Source: CAG-877 sp045125935
Lineage (GTDB): Bacteria; Bacillota_I; Bacilli_A; RF39; UBA660
Reading direction: 5' to 3'
DNA length: 64,000 nt
NCBI GenBank assembly: GCA_045125935.1
Contig: JBGVNW010000056.1
Coordinates: 65,038-129,037 of the forward strand
Position 1 is the stretch's first letter, and each line of letters starts with the position of its first letter. The translations under genes and the position numbers were made by a program. Below are positions 8,500 through 17,544 of the stretch, piece by piece. The notes beneath the pieces are model-generated. The model worked only from the letters and a program-made list of their open reading frames with translations. It was not told the DNA's origin and ran no database searches.

Positions 8500-8571
8500 T
8501 TTATTTCCTCCAATCAATTTTTTTGATTGGAGATTTGGAGGGGCTCTACATTTGATACTCAGTTTTTTAGC

Positions 8572-8617
8572 AACAAAAAAAGTCAAATTTATTCTTAAAT
8601 AAAATAAATTTGACTTT
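8572..8617 (-). terminator. Perfect 15-bp hairpin with T-run upstream of the sigma-like gene
   Basis: Arms AAAGTCAAATTTATT (8579-8593) and its exact complement (8603-8617) with a nine-base loop. On the minus strand it is followed by seven Ts. It either ends transcripts from the decayed gene upstream or attenuates the sigma-like gene 80 bp downstream. Confidence 0.65.
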
Positions 8618-8659
8618 GTTATCGGTTAATTTGATGATTGTATATATAATTAATATATT

Positions 8660-8840
8660 GAACATAAGCACCGTACCAATTTTTAACAATGCTAAAAATT
8701 GTTAGAAGGTACTGCTTAATATCTAACTTCAAAATAAAATATGGGAATACTGTATTACAACAATTCTGTAAACAGAGTGCTATCCCCCTTTAGCACTGCC
8801 TTTGTGAATTATTATACTATTATTTCCATATTTTTCCAGT
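8660..8840. other. Multi-hairpin non-coding region
   Basis: Hairpin A pairs GTACC (about 8673) with GGTAC (about 8709) and an inner AACAAT/ATTGTT. Hairpin B pairs AGTGCTA with TAGCACT around a C-rich loop TCCCCCTT (about 8779-8800). Outer arms AAATATGG (about 8738) and CCATATTT (about 8824) could close hairpin B. The minus-strand loop reads AAGGGGGA, like a ribosome-site mimic. No gene overlaps. Possible small RNA, antisense control element or oriT; none can be named. Confidence 0.35.
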
Positions 8841-8934
8841 AAAAGTATATTGTGTCTTGATTTTTTAAATTTTAAATTTATTGTAGATAAATTTAAAATT
8901 TCCCATAACCTTCCTGTTGTCTTGTTTTTTTATA

Positions 8935-9447
8935 TTATAGTTTTGTGTTATTGGTACTTTTAATAGTACTTCTTTTATTTTCTGAATAATTTATTTTATA
9001 TGCTTTGTATGTAAGAATGATGTTTAGTTTTTGTAAGTTCATCATATTATGTATTATCATTCTTTTTATATTTTCATAGTAAAGATTACTAAGTAATTGA
9101 TAATAACAATTATTTAATTGTATTTAAACAGTAATTATTTTATTTATATATTCTAATTTTGATTTACATTTTGTGTTCAATAACTGCGTATGTGATTTTA
9201 TTATATCTTCTATGTTTTTTGTATTTTTAGACAATACATACTTTATTTTGATAGTCTGCTATACGATGTAGATATTATGTAAGAACTGTCTTCTAATACA
9301 TGATTCAAATTTTCCCTTTCAAAAATTACATTATATATTAATAAAAAACGACTCTAAAAATATAATTAATTTATTTATTTGTTTTTTATTAAGAATTACA
9401 TTCTGAGTTTTTAGATTATTAAGTGTATTATTTATATCATCGTTCAT
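8935..9447 (-). pseudogene. Decayed gene of unknown function
   Basis: A chain of frames on the minus strand gives one protein of about 170 residues: it starts MNDDINNTLNNLKTQNVILN at 9447 behind a GGGGAAG site, shifts frame at a T6 run near 9345, shifts again near an A-run around 9240, then has one in-frame TAA at 9124-9126, and ends at 8935 with ...STNNTKL. Asn/Lys/Ile-rich, helical, no known domain. The clean joins at homopolymers and the single stop indicate recent decay of a real gene in the element rather than chance. Confidence 0.45.
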
Positions 9448-9471
9448 TTGTACTTCCCCGCTCTCAAAGTA

Positions 9472-9505
9472 AAACAGCAATACAAAACAATTTGTATTGC
9501 TGTTT
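9472..9505. repeat. Perfect 15-bp inverted repeat
   Basis: AAACAGCAATACAAA (9472-9486) and its exact complement (9491-9505) around ACAA. A very stable hairpin in AT-rich DNA, lying between the decayed gene and the exporter operon. Lacks a clean T-tail, so it may be a terminator, a protein site or a remnant. Around it, 9506-9870 shows no supported gene. Confidence 0.55.
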
Positions 9506-9870
9506 ATGAGTAATTTAACTTATTTTTTATTACAGCATCATGTGCAGACTAAAACTAAATCAATGGATATTCGACTATATTTTTTTGTTATATGCTATAT
9601 TGAAAGCGAAATATTTGAATGTTATTTAAAGAAGCAATCAGTAAAGGCATTTTACAGTTATGTGATAAAAATAATATAATATCTAAATAGACTTGACTAA
9701 CTATAAACTATACCATCCACTACTTTCAAAGATACAATTAATAATAGAGTTAATAATTCTAGTACAGTTGTTATCTATAAAATATATATAACTTTGAATA
9801 TGAATCTAATTTTTTACACGAATTTATTCTTATCAGAACTTGATAATTAATCCTATAAACAAGCATTTAT

Positions 9871-9911
9871 AATGAACATAATTACAATAGCGAAAAAACA
9901 TTATGTTCATT
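9871..9911 (-). terminator. Terminator of the exporter operon
   Basis: Arms AATGAACATAAT (9871-9882) and ATTATGTTCATT (9900-9911), perfect 12 bp, begin about 20 bp past the stop of the last exporter gene (9932, minus strand). Confidence 0.55.
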
Positions 9912-9931
9912 AAATTATAGAAAATTAATGA

Positions 9932-10615
9932 CTAATTATTTTTACAGTATGTATCATAAAATTTCGATGGTAAAAATAATTTTATATTAATTATAATCAA
10001 TATAAAAATAGAAATAATATAAACAGAAAATGATATAGTAGATAAATTTTTAAACAACGATGCAAATATTATAAAAATTGGAATCAAACTTAACAATTTT
10101 TTACTATTATTTAAACTAAACAAATTTAATGACAAAATAACTAATAATAGCATATTGATAGTAAACATCAAATCAATAGCCATAATATAAATATAACTTG
10201 TAAATTCAATACTGGATTCAAATAATACAAAACAAGACAATACTACTAAATTAAGTATTACTCTCATTATAAAGATATAAAATATAAAATTTGTTATTTC
10301 AAGCAACATCCATTTTTTTTTATTTATTCTGATCATTATATATTCAATAGTGTTATTTATGCTATCAACAAACACCTTAACAATAAGATATATTGTAATT
10401 AAATATGTCATTGCTTTTATTAAAATATCAAAAATATTTGCTTCGTTTATACTACCCAAACCTAAAATATAAGAATATCGTTTTAAATCAAAATATGCTA
10501 TAGCACTTCCATTTATGAAGATATATGTAAAAATAAATAGTAACTGCATTAAATAAAATTTTAATATACTACTTTTAAATTGCATTTTGTTTTTCAAAAA
10601 TAAATATTTCATCAA
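9932..10615 (-). CDS. Membrane protein of a peptide/ABC-exporter cargo operon
   Basis: 227 aa, about six hydrophobic spans and almost no soluble part (MQLLFIFTYIFINGSAIAYF near the start, then several Ile/Leu-rich helices). It is the last gene of a five-gene minus-strand operon (secreted protein, membrane protein, ATPase, two membrane proteins) and starts 5 bp after the previous stop. Likely an ABC-2-type permease half or an accessory immunity subunit, inferred from operon position. No sequence family recognised. Confidence 0.6.
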   Translation of the reverse strand: MMKYLFLKNKMQFKSSILKFYLMQLLFIFTYIFINGSAIAYFDLKRYSYILGLGSINEANIFDILIKAMTYLITIYLIVKVFVDSINNTIEYIMIRINKKKWMLLEITNFIFYIFIMRVILNLVVLSCFVLFESSIEFTSYIYIMAIDLMFTINMLLLVILSLNLFSLNNSKKLLSLIPIFIIFASLFKNLSTISFSVYIISIFILIIINIKLFLPSKFYDTYCKNN

Positions 10616-10620
10616 AACAC

Positions 10621-11379
10621 CTACTCATCAATTTTTATTTTATTAAATTTAATTAATAAATATATAAATAAAGCAAGTAATAAAAATAATAAACATATAA
10701 ATATTATTGTATGAGATACTTCTAAATTAAAAGAAGCAAATTGAGCAGAAGTTAGATAATATTTAAAATTCAAACTCTTAATTGAAAAGTGACTAATTAT
10801 ATTTGATGATATGGGATGGCAATAATAAAGAGCCAAAATTATCAAGTAATATACATATCCAATTATTTTACCCCCAAATTTATGTGCACAAATACCTATC
10901 AGCGACAGAATATTAATAATTATAAAATATTTTACTATGGTAAAGATACTATATGTTACATATGATATATTATAATATTCAACATTTGAAAAGGTCATTA
11001 ATCCAAAATATTTAAATGTAACAAATAATATTCCAATGACAATTGCTGATAAAAAGATTATAAAATTACCGATGGATATAGAAATTAAAAGTCTTTTTAA
11101 ATAATCTATTTTATCATTAAATCGCAGTAGGGTCGAATAATCTTTATCAAATGATTCAAGAAATATACAAGACGATACAAATACTATACTAATTAGTGGA
11201 AATAAAAATATTGAACTACTGATATAATTGAATAGAGCCTCAGAATAAGATATACTTGGTAAAATATTAAAAAAGCTAAAAAAACATGCCGAAAATATGG
11301 TTAAAAATATGATTTTAAATTTTTCCATATCTAAAATATACTTCACTCGAGAGAAATTAATTTTTATGCTATTTAACAT
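10621..11379 (-). CDS. ABC-2-like permease subunit of the cargo exporter
   Basis: 252 aa with about six transmembrane helices: an N-terminal helix (FKIIFLTIFSACFFSFF), a second after a short loop, then an internal group and a final IFICLLFLLLALFIYLLIKF. Its start overlaps the end of the ATPase gene by 11 bp, so the two are translationally coupled. Topology fits ABC-2-type permeases that work with the neighbouring ATPase in export or self-protection against peptides. No substrate can be read from sequence. Confidence 0.65.
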   Translation of the reverse strand: MLNSIKINFSRVKYILDMEKFKIIFLTIFSACFFSFFNILPSISYSEALFNYISSSIFLFPLISIVFVSSCIFLESFDKDYSTLLRFNDKIDYLKRLLISISIGNFIIFLSAIVIGILFVTFKYFGLMTFSNVEYYNISYVTYSIFTIVKYFIIINILSLIGICAHKFGGKIIGYVYYLIILALYYCHPISSNIISHFSIKSLNFKYYLTSAQFASFNLEVSHTIIFICLLFLLLALFIYLLIKFNKIKIDE

Positions 11380-12010
11380 TGTATTTTCTCAATTTACCAG
11401 ACTCAAACATATATGTTTCATCCGCTAATTCCTTAATATCATCTTTAATATGACTCGTTATTATTATTATTTTATCTTCTTTTTTCATTTCTCTAAGTAA
11501 TTTTTTTATCTTTTTTACTGAAACTTCATCGATTCCACTAAAAGCCTCGTCTAAAATTATAACTTGTGGATTTTCCATAATCACTTGTGCTATGCCCAAT
11601 TTTTGCTTCATTCCTAAAGAATATTCACCATATTTTTTATCTTTTTCTTGAAATAAGAAACATTTTTTTAGAGCTTTAAATATATCATTATCAGATATCT
11701 TATTTTGAATAGATGCTAATAATCTTAAATTTTCGTATCCTGTCAAATTCGGAATAAAATTAGGTCCTTCTATTAATGCCCGTGTGTCCTTTGGAAATGA
11801 ATTTGCCTTGATATAGTCAAAACCATCTTGTAAAATACAGCCATCTGTAGGTATATAAAAAGCACATAACATCTTTAAAAATACACTTTTACCTGAACCA
11901 TTTGGTCCGATTATTCCATATATTTTTCCAGATTCAAAAGTGATGTTAACATTTTCAACAACTGTTACCTTTTTAAACTTTTTTGTTAAATTTTTAACTT
12001 CAATCCTCAT
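11369..12010 (-). CDS. ABC transporter ATPase of the cargo exporter
   Basis: 213 aa. Walker A GPNGSGKS (about 35-42), Q-loop replaced by a LIEGPNF-type segment, signature YSLGMKQKLG (about 131), Walker B VIILDEAFSG (about 149) and H-loop IIITSHI (about 183). A compact single-domain ATPase of the bacitracin/lantibiotic-exporter style. It follows the membrane gene at 12019 by 8 bp and overlaps the next permease gene. It energises the two or three membrane proteins of the operon. The operon's first gene is a secreted small protein, suggesting peptide export or self-immunity. Confidence 0.9.
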   Translation of the reverse strand: MRIEVKNLTKKFKKVTVVENVNITFESGKIYGIIGPNGSGKSVFLKMLCAFYIPTDGCILQDGFDYIKANSFPKDTRALIEGPNFIPNLTGYENLRLLASIQNKISDNDIFKALKKCFLFQEKDKKYGEYSLGMKQKLGIAQVIMENPQVIILDEAFSGIDEVSVKKIKKLLREMKKEDKIIIITSHIKDDIKELADETYMFESGKLRKYNVK

Positions 12011-12018
12011 ATTTCTCC

Positions 12019-12966
12019 CTATCTTTCACACATATTAATTAATTGTTCTTTATTGGCATAAGAACGTACTGCTATAAATAGAGTTACAATAAACAGTACT
12101 ATATTAAATCCCAGGTGTACATACATATTATCAATACCACTCCAAGTATATAAATTCATTAAATTGAAATTGTCTGGATTAATTTCAAAATAATAATTAC
12201 CTATATTACCAAATACTATAATACTAAAACACCATATAAAAAAAATAAATAGTTCGCTCTCTAATAAGGCAATAATAAAATTCTTAGTTCTACTTTGTAC
12301 TATTAGGCCTATGTTTATATACAATCCCATTCCTAAAAATAATGTTAGAAAATAAATAAAAGGAAATGCTTTATTGTCAATGAATAATAAATTTGGTAGC
12401 ACATAATTAAATCCAATATCTGCCGCAGGATTCATATTTCCTCCTGAAACAATAAAGGAAATTAAAAATGTTATCGCTATAATAATTGGAATAAAAAATA
12501 TATTTTTATATGCTGTCTTAAATATATATTTTATGTATTGCCTGTAATTTTCACGTAAACAATAATTAGTGATTACCTTATTTTTAAATTCTCTTGATAT
12601 TATATATACAAAAGGAAAAATCACTATTATTGGAATGAAAACTGGAAATAAAAAGCTTTCTTCAATAAAAAATTCATCAAATGTATTATAGGTACTATTA
12701 GGCGGACTTCCGTATGAAACATATTTATTACACTCATCATCATTTAAATCAAAATCTTTATTTTTCTTTATAAGTTTCTCTTTCTCTGATTGAGTCGCTG
12801 AAGATAAATAAGTTTCACAAAGAGAGTACTGCTTATTTTCCCAAGACTGACCTTCTTTAGTGTCTTTTACTAATTTTCCCCAGCAAAGGACATAGTATAT
12901 TATAAAAAGAACACACATAATTGCAACCAATTTACTACTAAAAATTAGATATTTTTTATATTTCAT
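12019..12966 (-). CDS. Six-span membrane protein with extracytoplasmic loop, exporter operon
   Basis: 315 aa. First helix near residues 10-28, then an outside loop of about 80 residues with three cysteines (around LCWGK, SLCETYL and DDECNKYV), then five more helices ending at LGFNIVLFIVTLFIAVRSYA. Fits an ABC-2-type permease with a large loop that could recognise the secreted product of the preceding gene. It lies 53 bp after that gene and 8 bp before the ATPase. Family not recognised. Confidence 0.6.
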   Translation of the reverse strand: MKYKKYLIFSSKLVAIMCVLFIIYYVLCWGKLVKDTKEGQSWENKQYSLCETYLSSATQSEKEKLIKKNKDFDLNDDECNKYVSYGSPPNSTYNTFDEFFIEESFLFPVFIPIIVIFPFVYIISREFKNKVITNYCLRENYRQYIKYIFKTAYKNIFFIPIIIAITFLISFIVSGGNMNPAADIGFNYVLPNLLFIDNKAFPFIYFLTLFLGMGLYINIGLIVQSRTKNFIIALLESELFIFFIWCFSIIVFGNIGNYYFEINPDNFNLMNLYTWSGIDNMYVHLGFNIVLFIVTLFIAVRSYANKEQLINMCER

Positions 12967-13019
12967 AAACTTTTCTCCTATTAAAGTAATAGAAATTATA
13001 TTTCGCCTATTTTTTTAAT

Positions 13020-13421
13020 TTATTGGTCTAAATACCAAACACCACTGTGTCCAGCAGTGCATGGACTAAAAACGTCATTTCTTATATATAAATTGTAAGC
13101 GTCAGCAGTATGAGTGCTGCCAGGATTATTTGACCAACTGCTAGTTGCACTATCAGAAACTTTTATCCAAGCTGATTCTCCACCTCTTTCAGATTCAACC
13201 ATAACTTCAATTGTGTTACGATTGGAAGTACAACTATTTACTGTTCCTAAATTATAGTATGCCTGTGGACCAGAGCTTGTTTTTGTTTTGGGTCCTAATT
13301 GAGTTTCACCACTTAGTGCTTTTAATGTAATACTATAGTGGCCAGTAGTTGCAAAAGCTGAAATACCTGTTGCCAAAATTGTGACTATTAATATTCCTAA
13401 AGTCAATTTAACATATTTCAT
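13020..13421 (-). CDS. Small secreted protein, possible bacteriocin-like product
   Basis: 133 aa with a clear signal peptide: MKYVKLTLGILIVTILATG, then SAFA and likely cleavage after about residue 24. The mature part is Ser/Thr/Gly-rich and beta-like, with two cysteines (NSCTSNR and SPCTAGH) that could form one disulfide, and ends SGVWYLDQ. The pattern recalls DUF2712-type secreted proteins beside ABC genes, but this is from memory and unconfirmed. It heads the exporter operon and has its own strong promoter with a tandem repeat upstream. Could be a bacteriocin, a signal or a surface protein. Confidence 0.6.
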   Translation of the reverse strand: MKYVKLTLGILIVTILATGISAFATTGHYSITLKALSGETQLGPKTKTSSGPQAYYNLGTVNSCTSNRNTIEVMVESERGGESAWIKVSDSATSSWSNNPGSTHTADAYNLYIRNDVFSPCTAGHSGVWYLDQ

Positions 13422-13471
13422 TATTTTTCAACATCCTTTCACTTAGCGAGAATATAATTTCTATTAACTCT

Positions 13472-13500
13472 CGTATATCATATTTTTTCTGCAATGTCAA
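13472..13500 (-). promoter_or_regulatory. Promoter of the secreted-protein/exporter operon
   Basis: On the minus strand a consensus TTGACA (13495-13500) is followed after 17 bp by TATACG (13472-13477). The secreted-protein start lies about 50 bp downstream behind AAAGGATG. It is immediately preceded by a tandem repeat (see next entry). The rest of 13536-13747 is AT-rich without a supported gene. Confidence 0.7.
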
Positions 13501-13501
13501 T

Positions 13502-13535
13502 ATTTTCCTAGATATAATATTTTCCTAGATATAAT
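13502..13535 (-). repeat. Tandem 17-bp direct repeat abutting the -35 (candidate activator site)
   Basis: The unit ATTTTCCTAGATAATAT-like (plus strand ATTTTCCTAGATATAAT) occurs twice without gap or mismatch, at 13502-13518 and 13519-13535. Its end lies one base from the -35 of the exporter promoter, the place where response regulators and other activators bind as two head-to-tail dimers. Confidence 0.6.
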
Positions 13536-13747
13536 ACTTGTGAATAAAGGAAATAAGAAGCAATGCGTAAGAATTTTTTTGACAATTTATAATGAAGAAA
13601 TAATATTTTACAATAACTTTATTTTGTATAATATTGTTTTAAAAGGATGTTTTAAGTTTTTTGCTAAAATATCTAAAAAATCAAATTTATAATTTTATTC
13701 TAATGATTCTGCTTCTTATTTTTAATCCATAATTATATACGTTTTAG

Positions 13748-15226
13748 CTAATTGTATATTATACCAAATCCGTAGATACTATTACTGTTTACATTATATT
13801 GATTTTTCTTTACTTCATTATCTAAATTTCCTTCTATTGTATAGATCGTATTATTTTTTACGAATTCTACTATGCCAACATGATTTATTTTCCCATCACC
13901 TTCCCAATCAAAAAAAATTAAATCTCCAGCTTTAGGAATATACTTTGATGTTTTCCATTTTCCTTTACTTTTAAACCAATTTGCTCCTGTTTCACAAACT
14001 GAAAATTTTGGAATTGTTCCACTTTCTATATAACCAGCTTGATTTGCAACCCAACTAACAAATATCGCACACCATTCTACTCTTGACGAAAATCCATACC
14101 ACGACCAATAAGGTTTTCCACCAACATTTCCAACTTGAGATAAAGCTATTTGTACTATATTTGAATTACTATTGGATGTTCCATATATTAAAAACATCCA
14201 TAAATTATTATATTTATCACTTAATAATTCAGCTATTTGTTTTTGTTGCTGAAAATTAAAATTGTATTTTTTTATTATTTGGTCTAAAGATTTACTACTT
14301 ATAGTTATATATAGAATTGTACTATTTTTATCATCTTTTATTTCTTCAGTTGTTATGTGTGTTATTTCATTTGTTTTCCAAAATATTTTTTTTAAAATTT
14401 CTGCTTGTGTGTCATTAAACGTAAGAAAAGCTATTTTATTATCACCATTGGATATCTTTGCAATATAAATTGATAAAACTATTTTCCATTCTGCTTGATT
14501 ATAATTTATTATGCATTCATCATGTTTAATAGATTGCTGTATATTTGAGATTTTTATTGATACCTCATTATTCAGTTCTCTTACCACATCACTTATAGTA
14601 ATATTGTTCTTTTCAACATCTTCATTTGAAAAAAATATTCCAAAAACAGAGTTGCACAATAATCCTATTAGACAGCAAGCAATTATAATTATAGTCACTA
14701 TCCATCCTCCTGCAATTAAAGTAGAAATCAATGCTTTTGTTCCTGCAATAATTCCTTTTATAGAAGATGCAGTAACTTTGATTGCCAACTTTACCCCTTG
14801 ATATGTTTTTATAACAGTCAATCTTGCTAATTTAATTGCTTGTTGAGATGATTTAATACTTTCGGTTGCAACTTGTTGACTGGTTTTTATTCCTTTTGTA
14901 GTATTTTTTAATTTTCTTTTTTTAGTTAGTTTAGTCTTTACAGATTTAATTTTTGTTTTAGTTTTCACAATATTGCTTTTAGTAGTCTTAACTGCATCAC
15001 TACTCTTTTGTTTTATTTTTCCAGTGCTTACTGCTACTGCATTTCCAGTATTCGTTATTTTATTAACTGCATATTCATTGACATTTCTAGCTTCGTTAGT
15101 GGTTGCATTTTCACTCTTTTGTTTTAAATTAATAATGTTATCTTTTATTTTTTGAGTTGCAACAACTTGTTTATCAAGAGTCTTAATAGTACCTTTTATA
15201 ACTTCTTTTGTCTTAATGTTAGACAT
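13748..15226 (-). CDS. CHAP-type cell-wall hydrolase of the conjugation machine
   Basis: About 492 aa. The first 150 residues are a Lys/Thr/Gln-rich helical cytoplasmic region, followed by one membrane span (about 165-195, LIAGGWIVTIIIIACCLIGL) and a soluble domain. The C-terminal 130 residues are a CHAP-like amidase: VEWCAIFVSWVANQAGY carries the catalytic Cys, KINHVGIVEF the His, and ...TIEGNL follows. Such proteins open peptidoglycan for Gram-positive conjugation (Tn916 Orf14/CwlT role). It overlaps the VirB4 stop. Start MSNIKTKE chosen for spacing to AGGAG; a start two codons upstream is possible. Confidence 0.85.
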   Translation of the reverse strand: MSNIKTKEVIKGTIKTLDKQVVATQKIKDNIINLKQKSENATTNEARNVNEYAVNKITNTGNAVAVSTGKIKQKSSDAVKTTKSNIVKTKTKIKSVKTKLTKKRKLKNTTKGIKTSQQVATESIKSSQQAIKLARLTVIKTYQGVKLAIKVTASSIKGIIAGTKALISTLIAGGWIVTIIIIACCLIGLLCNSVFGIFFSNEDVEKNNITISDVVRELNNEVSIKISNIQQSIKHDECIINYNQAEWKIVLSIYIAKISNGDNKIAFLTFNDTQAEILKKIFWKTNEITHITTEEIKDDKNSTILYITISSKSLDQIIKKYNFNFQQQKQIAELLSDKYNNLWMFLIYGTSNSNSNIVQIALSQVGNVGGKPYWSWYGFSSRVEWCAIFVSWVANQAGYIESGTIPKFSVCETGANWFKSKGKWKTSKYIPKAGDLIFFDWEGDGKINHVGIVEFVKNNTIYTIEGNLDNEVKKNQYNVNSNSIYGFGIIYN

Positions 15227-15228
15227 AA

Positions 15229-17544
15229 TCATTCTCCTGGTTTAGTAGTCATCAATTTATATAATTTAGTATTGCTAGGAAACTTATTTATAAATGGAAC
15301 AAGAGAACTACCGTATCTTATTAGACCACATCCTGCATCAGAGTTAGTAATATAAGACATTTGCTCATCAGAAATATTTAATAGTTTTGCTAATTCTTTT
15401 CGATCACTTGCTGCTTGATTAAGCATAACTATAAATTCACTATTAGATAACATAGTTGAGGCTTCTACTGATGACAAAAGGTATTCTACATTTTGAGTTA
15501 TTGCTGTTGGATAAGCATTTCTCTTACGAAATTGCCTCCAAGCTGAGTTAAAAAATGTTGCTGAATATTCATTTTTAAATAGTACATGAATTTCATCAAT
15601 AAAAATATGTGTTCTTTTTCCATTTCTATAATTATCTGATACTCTATTTATCATTGCATCTGTTATTACTAAGAGTCCCATGGTCTTTAATTGTTTACCT
15701 AATTTATAAATATCATAAGATATTATTCTACTATTAGTATCAACATTAGTTTCATGTGCAAACACATTCAGAGAACCATTAGTAAATAATTCGAGTGATA
15801 AAGCAAGTTCACAAGCTTCTTTTTCTGGTTGTTCTAGCAATTTTTGTCTTAATGACATTAAAGTTGGTATAACACCTGCTCTATGATAATCATCGTAGAC
15901 CAAAGCTGTACATCTATCTATGATAGATTTTTCTTTTGGCCCTAATCCCTTTTTATCAAGCTGTTCAAATAATGATAAAACAAACTCTGATTTATCAGCT
16001 ATAGGATTAATACTATCTCCGTAACCATCAATCATATCCATGGCATTTATATGATCTTTACTACTTGCTGATATTACGATTACTTCTCCACCCATTGCTT
16101 TAACTAAAGTTGAATATTCTCCCTCTGGATCGCAAATCAAAATATCGTCGTCTGTCGATAATGCTAAAAATGAAATTAATTCTTTAGCACTAAATGATTT
16201 ACCACTACCAGGTACTCCTAATAAAAAAGAAGATTGATTTAAAAGATTTGATTTATTAACCATAATTAAATTATGACTTATAGCATTTTCTCCATAATAT
16301 ATTCCGTCTTTGTCCATTATTTCTTGTACTCTGAAAGGATTTAAAACTGCTAGACTTTCAGTAGTCAATGTTCTTAAATTCTTTATTTTTCTAACTCCTA
16401 TTGGTAAAGCTGTATTAAGATCATTCATTTGTTGATATTTTAGTGGAGATATTTGACATAAATGCTTTCTTGCGGTCATTAGTACAGTTTCTGTATCTGC
16501 CTCTAATTGTTCTTTTGTATCCGCAGTAATTACAAGTGTTAAATTAGCAAACATCATTCTTTGGTCTCTAGTAGTTAAATCATCTAAAAATTCCTTACTT
16601 TCCTTCCTTTGTTGTTCCATATCATAAGGAATAACTGCTGAAAAATTATTATTAGCATTTTGTTTTCTTTGCCAGTTAGCAATATTAGTTTCTACTCCTA
16701 GTAATCTATTTTCAACTTCTCTTACTGCCTCATCTGTTGGTATGGGAATAACATCAATACTCATCATCATATTTTGGTTCATATCTGTTAATTCTGCTAT
16801 AAAACTGTCTCTGATATAACTAGCACATTCTTTTAAAAATAAAACTCTACCAAACCTTTTACCTATTTCAAAGTAATCACTTTTAAATGAGAAACCATCA
16901 GGGCATATATAATCTTTAAAATTATGTCCTTTTTTCATTAAATCTTTTATATCTAAATTATAATTAACTTCTTCCCCTATTCTATAAAAATCATGCAGTA
17001 TTCTTAATTTTTCTTTGGCATCTAATTCTATACATTTACTACCTAATTTAGCCAAGTGTGAAACAATATTATTTCCTATTCTTCTAAAATAATTTTTAGC
17101 TTCTTCATAATTCTTTTTAACAACTGATACAGTTAAATATATTTCCCTAACCATGCCATTGCTCCCTATTGTTTTATCTAATAGCATTTGATTATATTCC
17201 TGTCTATAAATATCTAAACCATCTTGTTTAAATGGTAATAATATTTCTTTTTCGAAATCTTTCTTATTTATTCTTCTTAATGCTACTGTTATCTTCGTTG
17301 TTGCTCCACTATCAAATGAATTTAATAATTCTGAATAATCTAAGAACATTGCCTCTTTATCTTCTTTTGATGCAACTGCATAATTAATATCACTAAATTT
17401 GTAAGTTAAGGCATATTTATTCTTACCTACTAAAAAAATACCATCTGTCCATATTCTTTGAATAGGTATTACTTGTTGAATGTTTTTAGGTATTAAAAAA
17501 TCTTCTTTTTCCTGTCTTTGAATATTTTGTAGCGATTTTATCAT
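15229..17544 (-). CDS. VirB4-family conjugation ATPase
   Basis: 771 aa. N-terminal VirB4 domain, then a P-loop: Walker A GVPGSGKS at 443-450 and Walker B THIFIDEIHVLF at about 645, with a later AITQNVEYLL sensor-like segment. It powers the type IV secretion channel and is a universal marker of conjugative elements. The start overlaps the PrgI gene by 59 bp; AGGAGG lies 11 bases upstream. It is followed by the CHAP hydrolase with a stop/start overlap, so the block from MobC to the hydrolase appears to be one long operon. Confidence 0.95.
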   Translation of the reverse strand: MIKSLQNIQRQEKEDFLIPKNIQQVIPIQRIWTDGIFLVGKNKYALTYKFSDINYAVASKEDKEAMFLDYSELLNSFDSGATTKITVALRRINKKDFEKEILLPFKQDGLDIYRQEYNQMLLDKTIGSNGMVREIYLTVSVVKKNYEEAKNYFRRIGNNIVSHLAKLGSKCIELDAKEKLRILHDFYRIGEEVNYNLDIKDLMKKGHNFKDYICPDGFSFKSDYFEIGKRFGRVLFLKECASYIRDSFIAELTDMNQNMMMSIDVIPIPTDEAVREVENRLLGVETNIANWQRKQNANNNFSAVIPYDMEQQRKESKEFLDDLTTRDQRMMFANLTLVITADTKEQLEADTETVLMTARKHLCQISPLKYQQMNDLNTALPIGVRKIKNLRTLTTESLAVLNPFRVQEIMDKDGIYYGENAISHNLIMVNKSNLLNQSSFLLGVPGSGKSFSAKELISFLALSTDDDILICDPEGEYSTLVKAMGGEVIVISASSKDHINAMDMIDGYGDSINPIADKSEFVLSLFEQLDKKGLGPKEKSIIDRCTALVYDDYHRAGVIPTLMSLRQKLLEQPEKEACELALSLELFTNGSLNVFAHETNVDTNSRIISYDIYKLGKQLKTMGLLVITDAMINRVSDNYRNGKRTHIFIDEIHVLFKNEYSATFFNSAWRQFRKRNAYPTAITQNVEYLLSSVEASTMLSNSEFIVMLNQAASDRKELAKLLNISDEQMSYITNSDAGCGLIRYGSSLVPFINKFPSNTKLYKLMTTKPGE

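Noticed and set aside
9497..9679. Plus-strand 60-aa gene
   Set aside because: No ribosome site, starts inside a perfect hairpin arm and shows no protein-like pattern.
13560..13610. Plus-strand promoter TTGACA at about 13580
   Set aside because: No gene downstream on that strand; chance match in AT-rich DNA is likely.
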